This document shows positions 56,614 to 63,979 of a stretch of DNA of 64,000 nucleotides, one piece after another. The notes beneath the pieces are model-generated. The model did not search any database. It was not told the origin of the DNA and saw only the letters and a program-made list of their open reading frames with translations. Position 1 is the stretch's first letter. Each line of letters begins with the position of its first letter. Origin of the DNA: Streptomyces toxytricini (lineage in GTDB: Bacteria > Actinomycetota > Actinomycetes > Streptomycetales > Streptomycetaceae); assembly GCF_014649915.1 (NCBI RefSeq), contig NZ_BMTY01000005.1:124001-188000 (forward strand), written 5' to 3'. The position numbers and the translations under genes were made by a program.

Positions 56614-56991
56614 ATGAGCTCGCTACTGACGGCAAGCGATCTCGCCCACGAGGACAAAGTGGTGTGGCTGGAGGACCCCGAACAGCTCGATTACGTGCGC
56701 CAGGCCCTGGACAAGACCCCCCGCCGGCGCGGAAAGCCGCGCTACCACCGCGACGGCCGCATGATCGGCTTCACCGAGCTCGGCGACACCGCGGAGGCGG
56801 ACCCGGACAGCGGCCTGCAGAAGCGGCGCGTCTTCTACCTGCTGCCCCACGACCGTGACGCCGAGCCCGACGGCCTGTACCGGGAAGGCGCGCCGGGTGA
56901 GGCCGTCGACCCGCGGACGATCGAGCCGCGGCAGGTCGGCAGGAAGACCGCGCGGTCGCAGCGCGGGCTGTCCGCGCCGACCGTCGCCTGA
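56614..56991 (+). CDS. DUF6009-like small protein of linear plasmids
   Basis: 125 aa. MSSLLTASDLAHEDKVVWLE, then YVRQALDKTPRRRGKPRYHR, GRMIGFTELGD, RRVFYLLPHDRDAEPDGLY and a basic tail. This matches what I know as DUF6009 proteins, usually found on Streptomyces plasmids next to replication genes; their function is unknown. ATG 56614 has GAGGAAGGA about 9 nt upstream. A longer form from ATG 56475, behind a TACGAT -10-like box, is possible. It lies between the helicase gene and the iteron triple. Confidence 0.75.
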   Translation: MSSLLTASDLAHEDKVVWLEDPEQLDYVRQALDKTPRRRGKPRYHRDGRMIGFTELGDTAEADPDSGLQKRRVFYLLPHDRDAEPDGLYREGAPGEAVDPRTIEPRQVGRKTARSQRGLSAPTVA

Positions 56992-57114
56992 ACCGGTCGC
57001 CCGAGGGTCTCGTTCCGGTCCCTTTCAGGTGCGTTTCAGGTCGTTGTCCTTGACGCGGCGGGCGCTGTGGCAGCTGAATTAGTGGCCGAAAGACGACTGA
57101 AGCTCATGGCGAAT

Positions 57115-57141
57115 TTCAGTCCCTTCAGTCCCTTCGGTCCC
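57115..57141. repeat. Three tandem 9-bp origin-type iterons
   Basis: TTCAGTCCC (57115-57123), TTCAGTCCC (57124-57132) and TTCGGTCCC (57133-57141) are head-to-tail copies of the unit scattered at 52.9-53.6 kb, in complement orientation. The replication gene block is therefore bracketed by the same repeat family. Confidence 0.8.
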
Positions 57142-57185
57142 TTCCCCGATCCCTCCCCCGTCGTCGGCGGCGGGGGCGCCGAGGC

Positions 57186-57209
57186 GTTAACGCCGTTAAC
57201 GGCGTTAAC
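57186..57209. repeat. GTTAAC array A (three hexamers, 9-bp phase)
   Basis: GTTAAC hexamers start at 57186, 57195 and 57204, separated by GCC or GGC. The array lies 22 bp past the parB stop. GTTAAC is expected to be rare in DNA of this composition. It is the first of three arrays of the same element around parAB. Confidence 0.85.
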
Positions 57210-57230
57210 GCCGGCGGCCGCCGCGCCGCC

Positions 57231-58244
57231 TCAGATACGGGTGATGAGCAGCTCCGTGACGGCCTTCAGGTCGTCCGGCGTGAGGTGCGCCGTCAGGGCG
57301 TCCGCGATCGTCTCCGGCGAGTCCGTCGCGATCATGATGCGCGGGTGGCCAGCGGGCGACGGTCCCTGGCCGAACGCGTGACCCGTGCCGGCCGCCGTGC
57401 CTGTTGCCGTGCCGGCCGGGGTGCCCGTCGGTGCGACCGGAGTCGGACGGGCCGCGGGTGCGGCCGTCGCCGGGGCGGCCGGAGTCGGTGCCGGAGCCGG
57501 GGTCGGCGCGGGCGGCGGGGTGTGGGTGCGCTGGCGCGGGGTGACCGTCGCCGCTTCCGCGGCCGCCGCCTCCTGCTGTTCCTGCGGCAGTCGGCCGATC
57601 CGGCGGGCCGGCTCCACCTTCAGCTCCCCCGTGTCCACCTTCTCCTGGAGCTCCGGCGTCAGGTTCAGCAGCGCCAGCCGCTGCGACACCCACGCCGGCG
57701 TCTTCCCGAGCCGCTTGGCCACCTGGGCCTGGGAACCGTGGACTTCCACGAGCTCCTGCAGGGCACGCGCCTGGTCCATGGGTGCCACGTCGACCCGGTG
57801 GACGTTCGCGATGAGCGCCGACTCGAGGATGTCCGCGGCCGAGGCGGCGAGGGAGTCGTTCACGTGGATGTGCATCGACTTCAGGCCCGCCAGCTGGGCT
57901 GCCGCCAGGCGCCGGTTGCCGTCGATCACCACGTACGGGGCCCGGCCCAAGCCGTCGGTCTGCCCCGGGTGCGCCTCCATGAACGCCATGCGCGTGGCGA
58001 CCGCGAGGGGCTGGAGCTGGCCGCGCGAGAGCAGGGACTGGGCCAGCTCGTCCAGCTCGGTCAGGTCCTCGCGGAGGTTGAACGGGTTGTGGGCGAGGGC
58101 CTCGATCGGCACCTCCGACGGCGGCTGGACCCCGGAGGTCGGGGCCCCCGTAGCCTCCGCGATGGCGGCGCGGCGGGAGCTGACGCCCACCGGCTGGGCC
58201 CGGGCGAAGGACGCCGAAACCCCGAGCTTGTCGGCCTTGCTCAT
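57231..58244 (-). CDS. parB: ParB-family DNA-binding partition protein
   Basis: 337 aa. A ParB/Spo0J N-terminal nuclease-like domain (VPIEALAHNPFNLREDLTEL, with APYVVIDGNRRLAAAQLAG) is followed by the KorB/ParB HTH (SQAQVAKRLGKTPAWVSQRL), a Pro/Ala/Thr-rich linker and a short C-terminal dimerisation segment. It should bind the plasmid centromere and load a partition complex. ATG 58244 overlaps the parA stop (ATGA). The GTTAAC arrays nearby are the best binding-site candidates; no canonical chromosomal parS (GTTTCACGTGAAAC) was seen. Confidence 0.93.
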   Translation of the reverse strand: MSKADKLGVSASFARAQPVGVSSRRAAIAEATGAPTSGVQPPSEVPIEALAHNPFNLREDLTELDELAQSLLSRGQLQPLAVATRMAFMEAHPGQTDGLGRAPYVVIDGNRRLAAAQLAGLKSMHIHVNDSLAASAADILESALIANVHRVDVAPMDQARALQELVEVHGSQAQVAKRLGKTPAWVSQRLALLNLTPELQEKVDTGELKVEPARRIGRLPQEQQEAAAAEAATVTPRQRTHTPPPAPTPAPAPTPAAPATAAPAARPTPVAPTGTPAGTATGTAAGTGHAFGQGPSPAGHPRIMIATDSPETIADALTAHLTPDDLKAVTELLITRI

Positions 58245-59476
58245 GAGATCTCCCTGGCGAGGGCGCGCATCGCGACCGCCTGGTCGCCCTTCGGCGCGTA
58301 GACGAAGAGGGGCTGCTTCACGCGGACGGCCTCGCGCTGTTCCTTCAGGTCGGGAACGACCGCGACGACACGGGGATCCTTTATGTCCATCCACGCCTGC
58401 AGCGAGGACGTCGCGATGAAGCCGCGGCGGCCGTCGTACAGGTTGACGACCAGCCCGAGGTAGTCGATGTCGAGGCTGAGGTCGTCCCGCAGGTCGTTGA
58501 TCTGGGAGGTGAGGAGGTCGTAGGCGTCGGCCGACGAGTCCTCCGCCTGGACGACGATCAGCGCGCCCGAGGCGCCCGGCTGCTCGTTCTCGCGGCGGCG
58601 CCCGTAGTAGATCGCGGCGTCCATGCTGAGCCCGAGGCTCGGCGGGCAGTCGATGATGACGACGTCGTAGTCCGACTCCAGCGGAGTGAGGGCCCGTTCG
58701 AGTGAGGCCTCACGGGCGCGGACCGTGGAGAGGCGGACGTCGAGGAGGAAGGCGTCCGTGCAGGCGGGCAGCAGGTGCAGGCGGTCGCCGAACCGTTCGT
58801 CCGGGATCGGGACGACGAGGTCGGCTAGGGGGCCCTTGGCCTCCCCCGCCATGTGGCAGGTGAGGCTGTCGCCGCCGATGGGCAGCGGCTGCTGGCCCAG
58901 CTGCTTGGTGAGATGGCCCTGCGGGTCGAAGTCGACGAGCAGGACGCGCATCCCGAGACCCGGCAGGTCCTCCAGGTCCAGCGAGCTGCCGGAGCCCGCG
59001 GCCGGCGGAACCGCGAACTGGCGGGCGACGCGCACCGGGTGGAGGGAGTCGGGGTCCTCGGCGAGGGCCTCGCCGGTGCCGGCGGTGATGGCGGTCTTGC
59101 CGACGCCGCCCTTCTGGTTGCACACGACGATGCGGCGGACGACCGAGGGGCGCTGGACCGTGGGCGCCGGGTTCATCTCCAGCCAGAGGCTGACCGCTTG
59201 GGCCAGGCCCTGGATGAGGGAGACGCCGCGGTCCCTGGCATCGGCGCGGAACGACTCCCACTGGCCGGCGGGCAGCCAGGTGGAGAACGACTCGGCGCCG
59301 GAGGTGTCCACGGAGGACGGCGCGGACGCGAGCGCGCTCCACTGGGCGATGCCCTGGTGGACGGCGTCCTGGATGTCGACCCGGAGTTGGGCGGTGCGGA
59401 TCTTCAACTCCTGGCGGAGCCACGGCGGCAGCTTGGAGACGACCTTCTCTCGGTCGCTCGGGGTGGGAGAAGTCAT
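58241..59476 (-). CDS. parA: ParA-family partition ATPase with N-terminal extension
   Basis: 411 aa. An N-terminal ~105-residue helical extension precedes the deviant Walker A CNQKGGVGKT (about residue 120). Downstream are VLLVDFDPQGH (Walker A') and VVIIDCPPSLG (Walker B). The extension suggests a type Ia-like ParA that can also bind its own promoter. It drives segregation by ATP-dependent nucleoid binding together with ParB. ATG 59476 lacks an evident SD; a leaderless or weakly translated message is possible. Two direct repeats lie just upstream. Confidence 0.93.
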   Translation of the reverse strand: MTSPTPSDREKVVSKLPPWLRQELKIRTAQLRVDIQDAVHQGIAQWSALASAPSSVDTSGAESFSTWLPAGQWESFRADARDRGVSLIQGLAQAVSLWLEMNPAPTVQRPSVVRRIVVCNQKGGVGKTAITAGTGEALAEDPDSLHPVRVARQFAVPPAAGSGSSLDLEDLPGLGMRVLLVDFDPQGHLTKQLGQQPLPIGGDSLTCHMAGEAKGPLADLVVPIPDERFGDRLHLLPACTDAFLLDVRLSTVRAREASLERALTPLESDYDVVIIDCPPSLGLSMDAAIYYGRRRENEQPGASGALIVVQAEDSSADAYDLLTSQINDLRDDLSLDIDYLGLVVNLYDGRRGFIATSSLQAWMDIKDPRVVAVVPDLKEQREAVRVKQPLFVYAPKGDQAVAMRALAREIS

Positions 59477-59485
59477 GAGAGGGAC

Positions 59486-59537
59486 TTTACTAACGTTCTG
59501 CGGTGTGTGTGGGCGGCGCGCTTGGGTTTTGCTAACG
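59486..59537. promoter_or_regulatory. Direct repeats in the parA promoter region
   Basis: TTTACTAACG (59486-59495) and TTTGCTAACG (59528-59537) are 42 bp apart (four turns) in the AT-richer region just upstream of parA. They are possible operators for autoregulation by ParA or ParB. CTAACG differs by little from the GTTAACG arrays on the opposite strand. Confidence 0.45.
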
Positions 59538-59601
59538 AATTGGATCCAGGTGTGGATACGCGGGTCTGCGGGAGCGCGTGACGGAGGGTCCGAAGAACCG
59601 A

Positions 59602-59670
59602 CAGGGCGGCCTCGCACACGCCGTAGCGAGCACCCCCGTGGTTCACCACGGCGCATGCGAGGCCGCCCTG
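59602..59670 (-). terminator. Large compound hairpin between the tetR-like gene and parA
   Basis: CAGGGCGGCCTCGCA (59602-59616) pairs perfectly with TGCGAGGCCGCCCTG (59656-59670). The 39-nt loop holds a second hairpin, CCGTGG/CCACGG with a TTCA tetraloop (59636-59651). It lies downstream of the regulator stop at 59714 and upstream of parA, so it probably isolates parA from read-through. Confidence 0.75.
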
Positions 59671-59713
59671 GGCGGCGCGATCGGGCCGGGCCGGCTCGGC
59701 CGGACCGGCGGGC

Positions 59714-60388
59714 TCAGCCGGCCGCGACCACCGACGACTCTGCGACCGGCAGCCCGAGTTCGGCACGGAGGGCAGGCGATCCGGCGGCCGCGAAGAGGGG
59801 TATGCGGTCCGCGGGGAGGATCCCGGGAAGCAGGAACGTCCACAGGTCGCTGACCCGGTCGTGGAGGTCGTTGCGCCCGGTGCGGACGTGCGAGGTGACC
59901 TGGATGCCGGTGAACGAGCCGACGAGGCACGTCGCGAGCTCGTTCACGTCCAGCGACGGCAGGAGGTCCCCCCGCTCCCGGGCCGGCGCCAGGCACATGC
60001 GCACCGTCTCGATCCACGCGTCGTAAGGCGCCGGGTCGGGGTTCGTGAAGGAGCCGAACTCGATGACGAGCCGGATGCCGGCGCGGATGCGGACGTTCGT
60101 GCGCAGTCCGTGCGCCATCTGGTGCGACAGGTCGATGACCGTCTGGAGGCCCGGGTCCTCGATGGCCGGGACGTCCGGGGAGACCTGGAACTGCTCGTCC
60201 ATCAGCGTGCGGGCGAGGGCTTCCTTGGAGCGGAAGTGGAAGTACAGGGCGCCCTTGGTCACTCCGGCGTGCCGGACGACATCGCTGAGGCTGGTCCCGC
60301 CGAAACCGCTGCTGTCGAAGGCCTTCGCGGCGCCGTCGAGGATCGCCTGCCGGGTGATCTCGGCACGTTCCTGCCGGGCCCTCGCCAC
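59714..60388 (-). CDS. Gamma-butyrolactone-receptor-like TetR regulator (ScbR/ArpA type)
   Basis: 224 aa. The N-terminal domain ARARQERAEITRQAILDGAA, then SSGFGGTSLSDVVRHAGVTK and GALYFHFRSKEALARTLMDE, has the sequence style of the A-factor receptor family, and the length is typical (about 215-230). The C-terminal ligand domain contains AGIRLVIEFGSF. Such proteins repress antibiotic genes and release DNA when a butyrolactone binds. GTG 60388 has AGGAG about 8 nt upstream. An ARE-like operator sits about 107 bp upstream. No butyrolactone synthase is in the window. It could be a receptor or pseudo-receptor for the NRPS cluster. Confidence 0.85.
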   Translation of the reverse strand: MARARQERAEITRQAILDGAAKAFDSSGFGGTSLSDVVRHAGVTKGALYFHFRSKEALARTLMDEQFQVSPDVPAIEDPGLQTVIDLSHQMAHGLRTNVRIRAGIRLVIEFGSFTNPDPAPYDAWIETVRMCLAPARERGDLLPSLDVNELATCLVGSFTGIQVTSHVRTGRNDLHDRVSDLWTFLLPGILPADRIPLFAAAGSPALRAELGLPVAESSVVAAG

Positions 60389-60494
60389 GTACGCCACTCC
60401 TGCCGCTCTCAGCCGAGCGGCTGCGCCGCTGCGGCGGTTCTCGTACGGGCCATGGGACGGGCCTGCACCGGAGCCAATGTAGTGGGAGGACGCC

Positions 60495-60522
60495 AAAAAA
60501 TACCAGTCGACAGGTACTTTTT
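60495..60522. promoter_or_regulatory. ARE-like autoregulatory element
   Basis: AAAAAATACCAGTCGA then CAGGTACTTTTT forms a 28-bp near-perfect palindrome centred on GTCGAC. A/T-rich outer ends and conserved inner ACC/GGT halves are the pattern of autoregulatory elements bound by butyrolactone receptors. It lies upstream of the receptor-like gene and probably mediates autorepression. Confidence 0.75.
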
Positions 60523-60546
60523 GAGCGGGTGGAGGGGTGCGACGGC

Positions 60547-60790
60547 GTTAACGGCGTTAACGCTCTCCCCGTTGGGCGACCGGGCCGACTGCGGGCGGGC
60601 CGAGCGTTAACGGCGTTAACGCCTCTCCCCCGCCGGTGGCCGGGTTGCCTTCCCAGGGTCGGGCTGAGCATTAACGCCGTTAACGCCCCTCCCCCATCAG
60701 GTGGCTGGTTCAGCCCGGGACCGGTCGAGCGTTAACGCCGTTAATGCCCTGCCGCCGTTCGCCGGGGGCGAGGGCGTTAACGGCGTTAAC
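60547..60790. repeat. GTTAAC array B (five hexamer pairs)
   Basis: Pairs of GTTAAC hexamers 9 bp apart start at 60547/60556, 60606/60615, 60670/60679 (first copy ATTAAC), 60731/60740 (second copy GTTAAT) and 60776/60785. The joint is GGC or GCC, so each pair is an inverted repeat GTTAACGSCGTTAAC of 15 bp. Pair-to-pair intervals are 59, 64, 61 and 45 bp. The spacers share no sequence. It lies between the receptor gene and the flavoprotein gene, about 1.1 kb upstream of the parA start. Confidence 0.9.
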
Positions 60791-60832
60791 GGTCCAGCCT
60801 CGAAACAGCCCTGCGGCGTTCGCGGTGCCGGG

Positions 60833-61378
60833 CTACGGAGCGGGCGGTGCGTCCAGGGCGTTCAGGGCCGTCTGCCAGGGGAAGTGCGGCGGGGCGTCCT
60901 GGCCCGCCGGGCCGGGGACGAAGCCGTTCTCGCCGAAGAGCACCGTCACGCCGGCTGTGCGCAGGGTCGCCAGCGACGGCTCGAACTGCGGGTGCGCGGC
61001 CAAGGCGGCGTTCGTACACGGCATGGTGACGACCGGGGTGCCCTTGCCGATCGCCTCGGCGGCGATGCCGATCGCGAAGCGGTCGGTCAGGCCCAGCGCC
61101 CACGCGTTCACGGAGTTGAACGTCGCCGGGGCGAAGAGCACCGCGTCGGCCGCGGGCCAGACGTCGGGCTCGCCGGGAAGCTTGTACTGCCAGCGCACCG
61201 GATGCCCGGTGAGGGCGGCCAGCCCGTCGGTGCTGCCGGAGAGCCAGTGCGCGGCCGTCGGGGTGAGTCCCAGGCAGACGTCCCACCCGCGGGACTGGGC
61301 GTCCTCGATCACGTGGGCCACGTCGAACACGGGCGGTGCGGCGGAGCAGAGCAGATAGAGCGTTTTCGTGCTGGTCAT
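60833..61378 (-). CDS. Flavoprotein of the PPC-decarboxylase/HFCD fold
   Basis: 181 aa. TKTLYLLCSAAPPVFDVAHV at the start, with PAADAVLFAPATFNSVNAWA and PVVTMPCTNAALAAHPQF later, are the FMN- and active-site-type blocks of HFCD flavoproteins (PPC decarboxylase, EpiD, UbiX-like). Many actinobacterial members have no known substrate. No lanthipeptide gene is adjacent. It is divergent from the NTF2-like gene at 61438, with a perfect palindrome in the shared promoter. Confidence 0.8.
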   Translation of the reverse strand: MTSTKTLYLLCSAAPPVFDVAHVIEDAQSRGWDVCLGLTPTAAHWLSGSTDGLAALTGHPVRWQYKLPGEPDVWPAADAVLFAPATFNSVNAWALGLTDRFAIGIAAEAIGKGTPVVTMPCTNAALAAHPQFEPSLATLRTAGVTVLFGENGFVPGPAGQDAPPHFPWQTALNALDAPPAP

Positions 61379-61384
61379 AGCGAC

Positions 61385-61405
61385 ATGTGATCACATTCCT
61401 TGACC
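61385..61405. promoter_or_regulatory. Operator palindrome and -35 in a divergent promoter
   Basis: ATGTGATCACAT (61385-61396) is a perfect 12-bp palindrome 6 bp upstream of the flavoprotein start. TTGACC (61400-61405) is a good -35 for the rightward gene at 61438, with GAGGAT (61425-61430) as a weak -10. The palindrome could control both directions. Confidence 0.5.
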
Positions 61406-61437
61406 TCGACCACAGTTGAGGGCCGAGGATCGGAGCC

Positions 61438-61836
61438 ATGAGCGGAGAAGACACGGCCCTGAAGGCCATCGAGCAGGTTGTCGCCGACGTGCAGCGCACC
61501 CAGCGAGCCAAGGACGCGGAGGGCTTCCTCGCCCTCTTCCACCCCGACGCCCTGTGGACCACTGCACACGGCAAGGTCCTCATCGGCTTCGATGCGATAG
61601 CCGACTTCACCCGGTCCGTCCTGCCCGAAGCGAGCTGGGACGGCGAGGTGACCTACGAGGTGGTCCACACGCAGTTCCTACGGCCCGACGTCGCCGCCGT
61701 GAAGGTGCGCCAGCTGTACACCGACGCGGAAGGGCGCCCGGAGAGCGAAGGCGCGCCGCTGTACGTGATGACGCGCGGCGACGACGGCCGCTGGCTGCTG
61801 ACGGCCTGCCAGAACACACAAGTCCGCATCGGCTAG
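61438..61836 (+). CDS. SgcJ/EcaC-like NTF2-fold protein
   Basis: 132 aa with the NTF2/SnoaL-like cone fold: helical start IEQVVADVQRTQRAKDAEGF, then LALFHPDALWTTAHGKVLIG and VKVRQLYTDAEG, ending WLLTACQNTQV. SgcJ/EcaC-type proteins occur near tailoring enzymes but rarely have a defined reaction. ATG 61438 has GGAG close upstream. It lies 67 bp before the NmrA-like gene on the same strand, so co-transcription is possible. Confidence 0.82.
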   Translation: MSGEDTALKAIEQVVADVQRTQRAKDAEGFLALFHPDALWTTAHGKVLIGFDAIADFTRSVLPEASWDGEVTYEVVHTQFLRPDVAAVKVRQLYTDAEGRPESEGAPLYVMTRGDDGRWLLTACQNTQVRIG

Positions 61837-61903
61837 ACGCACGCGTATGCAGACGAGCCTCTCGGCCATGTTCCGTCTCGGGGCGACGGGCTTGACTGGG
61901 GGC

Positions 61904-62743
61904 ATGACGCAGACAGAGACGCAGACACAATCAGCGACCGGTACGACCCTCGTCATCGGGGGGCGCGGCAAGACCGGGCGGCGCGTGGCCGCCCGGCTCC
62001 GCGACAAGGGCCGTCCGGTACGGGTCGGGTCGCGGAGCGGGCAGCCCGCCTTCGACTGGCACGAGCCGGCCGGCTGGGCGGCCGTTCTCGACGGGGTCGA
62101 CCGGGTGTACGTGACGTACCACCCCGACCTGTCGTTCCCCGGCGCTGCCGAGCAGGTCGGCGCCTTCGCGGAGGCGGCCGTCGCCGCTGGGGCGCGCCGG
62201 CTGGTGCTGCTCTCCGGGCGAGGGGAGCAGGCCGCGCAGCGGGCCGAGGAGGCGGTGAAGGAGTCGGGCGCCGACTGGACGGTCGTCCGGGCCAGCTGGT
62301 TCAACCAGAACTTCGACGAGGACTTCTTCCTGGAATCCGTCCGCGCCGGTGAATTCGCGCTGCCGACCGCCGATGCCGTCGAGGCGTTCGTCGATGCCGA
62401 CGACATCGCCGACGTCGTGGTCACGGCACTGGAGGACGACCGGCACATCGGCCGCACCTACGAGCTGTCCGGGCCGCGGCTGCTGTCCTTCGGCGATGTG
62501 GCGGCCGAGCTGTCGAAGGCGACCGGGCGGCAGATCACGTACGTGCCCGTCTCCGACGCGGACTTCCGGGCGGTCCTCCGGGAGCAGGGGCAGCCGGAGG
62601 ACTTCGCCGACCTGTTCGGGCTGCTGCTGGACGGGCGCAACGCCCACCTCGTGCACGGCGTCGAGGAAGTGCTCGGCAGGCCGCCGCGGGACTTCTCCGC
62701 GTACGTGCGCGAGGCCGCGGCGACCGGAGTCTGGGACGTGTGA
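61904..62743 (+). CDS. NmrA/atypical SDR family NAD(P)-binding protein
   Basis: 279 aa. The Rossmann motif TLVIGGRGKTGRRVAARL (about residues 15-32) is followed by RRLVLLSGRGEQ, DWTVVRASWFNQNF and a C-terminal domain with AFVDADDIADVVV. The family includes quinone- or F420-type reductases and redox sensors such as NmrA and QorB. ATG 61904 with a GGGGG SD is preferred over an upstream ATG at 61847. It lies 10 bp before the araC-like gene, so both probably share a transcript. Confidence 0.88.
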   Translation: MTQTETQTQSATGTTLVIGGRGKTGRRVAARLRDKGRPVRVGSRSGQPAFDWHEPAGWAAVLDGVDRVYVTYHPDLSFPGAAEQVGAFAEAAVAAGARRLVLLSGRGEQAAQRAEEAVKESGADWTVVRASWFNQNFDEDFFLESVRAGEFALPTADAVEAFVDADDIADVVVTALEDDRHIGRTYELSGPRLLSFGDVAAELSKATGRQITYVPVSDADFRAVLREQGQPEDFADLFGLLLDGRNAHLVHGVEEVLGRPPRDFSAYVREAAATGVWDV

Positions 62744-62753
62744 GCGGGGCAGC

Positions 62754-63737
62754 ATGGACATGTTGAGCGGGCTGCTCGAAGGACCGAAGGCGCGGGGCGC
62801 CGTCCTGCTGAAGTCCGTCTTCGATCCGCCCTGGGCGGTCCGCATCGAGGACCGGGCACCGCTGACCGTCATGACGATGGTGCGCGGGGAGGGCTGGCTG
62901 CTCCCGGACGGGGGCGCGCCCGTCCGGATCGCACCCGGGGACGTCGCCGTCGTACGCGGCCCGGAGCCGTACACGCTGGCGGACGAGCCGGGGACGCCGG
63001 TGCAGATCACCGTGGACGTCGAGCAGAACTGCAGCCTTCAGGACGGCACCGACGTCAACGGGACGATGGACCTGGGCGTCCGGACCTGGGGCACCACGGT
63101 GCCGGAATCCGGGTCGGCCGTCATGCTCAGCGGCACCTACACCGAGCCGAGCGAGGTCGGGCGGAGACTGCTGGGAGCCCTGCCGACCGTCCTCGTACGA
63201 CCGGCGGCCGAGGTCGACGCCACGCTGATCGGGCTCCTCGCCTCCGAGGTCTCCCGCGACGAGCCGGGCCAGGAACTCGTCCTCGACCGGCTGCTCGACC
63301 TGCTGCTGATCGGGGTGCTGCGCGCCTGGCTCGCCGATCCGGGGTCGGGCGCGCCGGGCTGGTACCGCGCCCAGTCCGATCCGGTGGTCGGGCGGGCGGT
63401 ACGGCTGCTGCACGAGAACCCGGCCCACGGCTGGACGGTCGCGGAGCTCGCGCGGAAGGCCGGGGTGTCCCGGGCTGCGCTGGCGAGACGGTTCGCGGAG
63501 GTCGTGGGGGAGCCGCCGATCGCGTACCTGACGGGGCTGCGGCTGGCTCTGGCCGCAGACCTCCTCCGCGAACCGGACGCCACCGTGGCGACCGTCGCCC
63601 GACGGGTGGGCTACGGTTCGGCGTTCGCCCTGTCGACGGCATTCAAACGGGTCCGCGGCCTCAGCCCCCGACAGTTCCGCACCCAGCCCCCTGCCGCCGC
63701 GGGCCCGCCGACAACGCTCGGCGCGGGGGAGCGTTAA
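62754..63737 (+). CDS. AraC family regulator with N-terminal cupin
   Basis: 327 aa. The N-terminal cupin-type sensing domain (MVRGEGWLLPDGG, with RIAPGDVAVVRGPEPYTL) and the C-terminal AraC double HTH (GWTVAELARKAGVSRAALAR then VATVARRVGYGSAFALSTAF, ending RGLSPRQFRTQ) are clear. It likely controls the NmrA-like gene 10 bp upstream. Its TAA stop lies inside the first GTTAAC of array C (63733-63738), so the repeat array starts exactly at the gene end. Confidence 0.9.
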   Translation: MDMLSGLLEGPKARGAVLLKSVFDPPWAVRIEDRAPLTVMTMVRGEGWLLPDGGAPVRIAPGDVAVVRGPEPYTLADEPGTPVQITVDVEQNCSLQDGTDVNGTMDLGVRTWGTTVPESGSAVMLSGTYTEPSEVGRRLLGALPTVLVRPAAEVDATLIGLLASEVSRDEPGQELVLDRLLDLLLIGVLRAWLADPGSGAPGWYRAQSDPVVGRAVRLLHENPAHGWTVAELARKAGVSRAALARRFAEVVGEPPIAYLTGLRLALAADLLREPDATVATVARRVGYGSAFALSTAFKRVRGLSPRQFRTQPPAAAGPPTTLGAGER

Positions 63738-63979
63738 CGCCGTTAATGATCGCGGACCTCGCCGAGCCACCGGAGCCGGGCGTTAACGCCGTTAACGGTG
63801 GCGGGCGTGTGGGCGTACGGGGGAGCGCCGGCACCGCAGGGCGTTAACGGCGTTAACGGTCCGGCCGCGTGCGGCAGCGGGGAGGTGCGCCGGTGCGCGC
63901 TTGCGTTAACGGCGTTAATCCTCGCTCGGCTTCGGGCTTCCGAGGAAGCGGCGCGGCTCTCAGCGTTAACGGCGTTAAC
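63733..63979. repeat. GTTAAC array C (five hexamer pairs, possibly continuing past the window)
   Basis: Pairs 9 bp apart start at 63733/63742 (second copy GTTAAT), 63782/63791, 63843/63852, 63905/63914 (second copy GTTAAT) and 63965/63974. Intervals are 49, 61, 62 and 60 bp. The last pair ends 21 bp from the window edge, so the array may extend further. Same element as arrays A and B. Confidence 0.9.

Noticed and set aside
60547..63979. GTTAAC arrays read as a CRISPR
   Set aside because: Repeat units are 15-bp dyads, intervals vary (45-64 bp), no cas genes are present, and the arrays are interrupted by genes. They fit protein-binding iterons.
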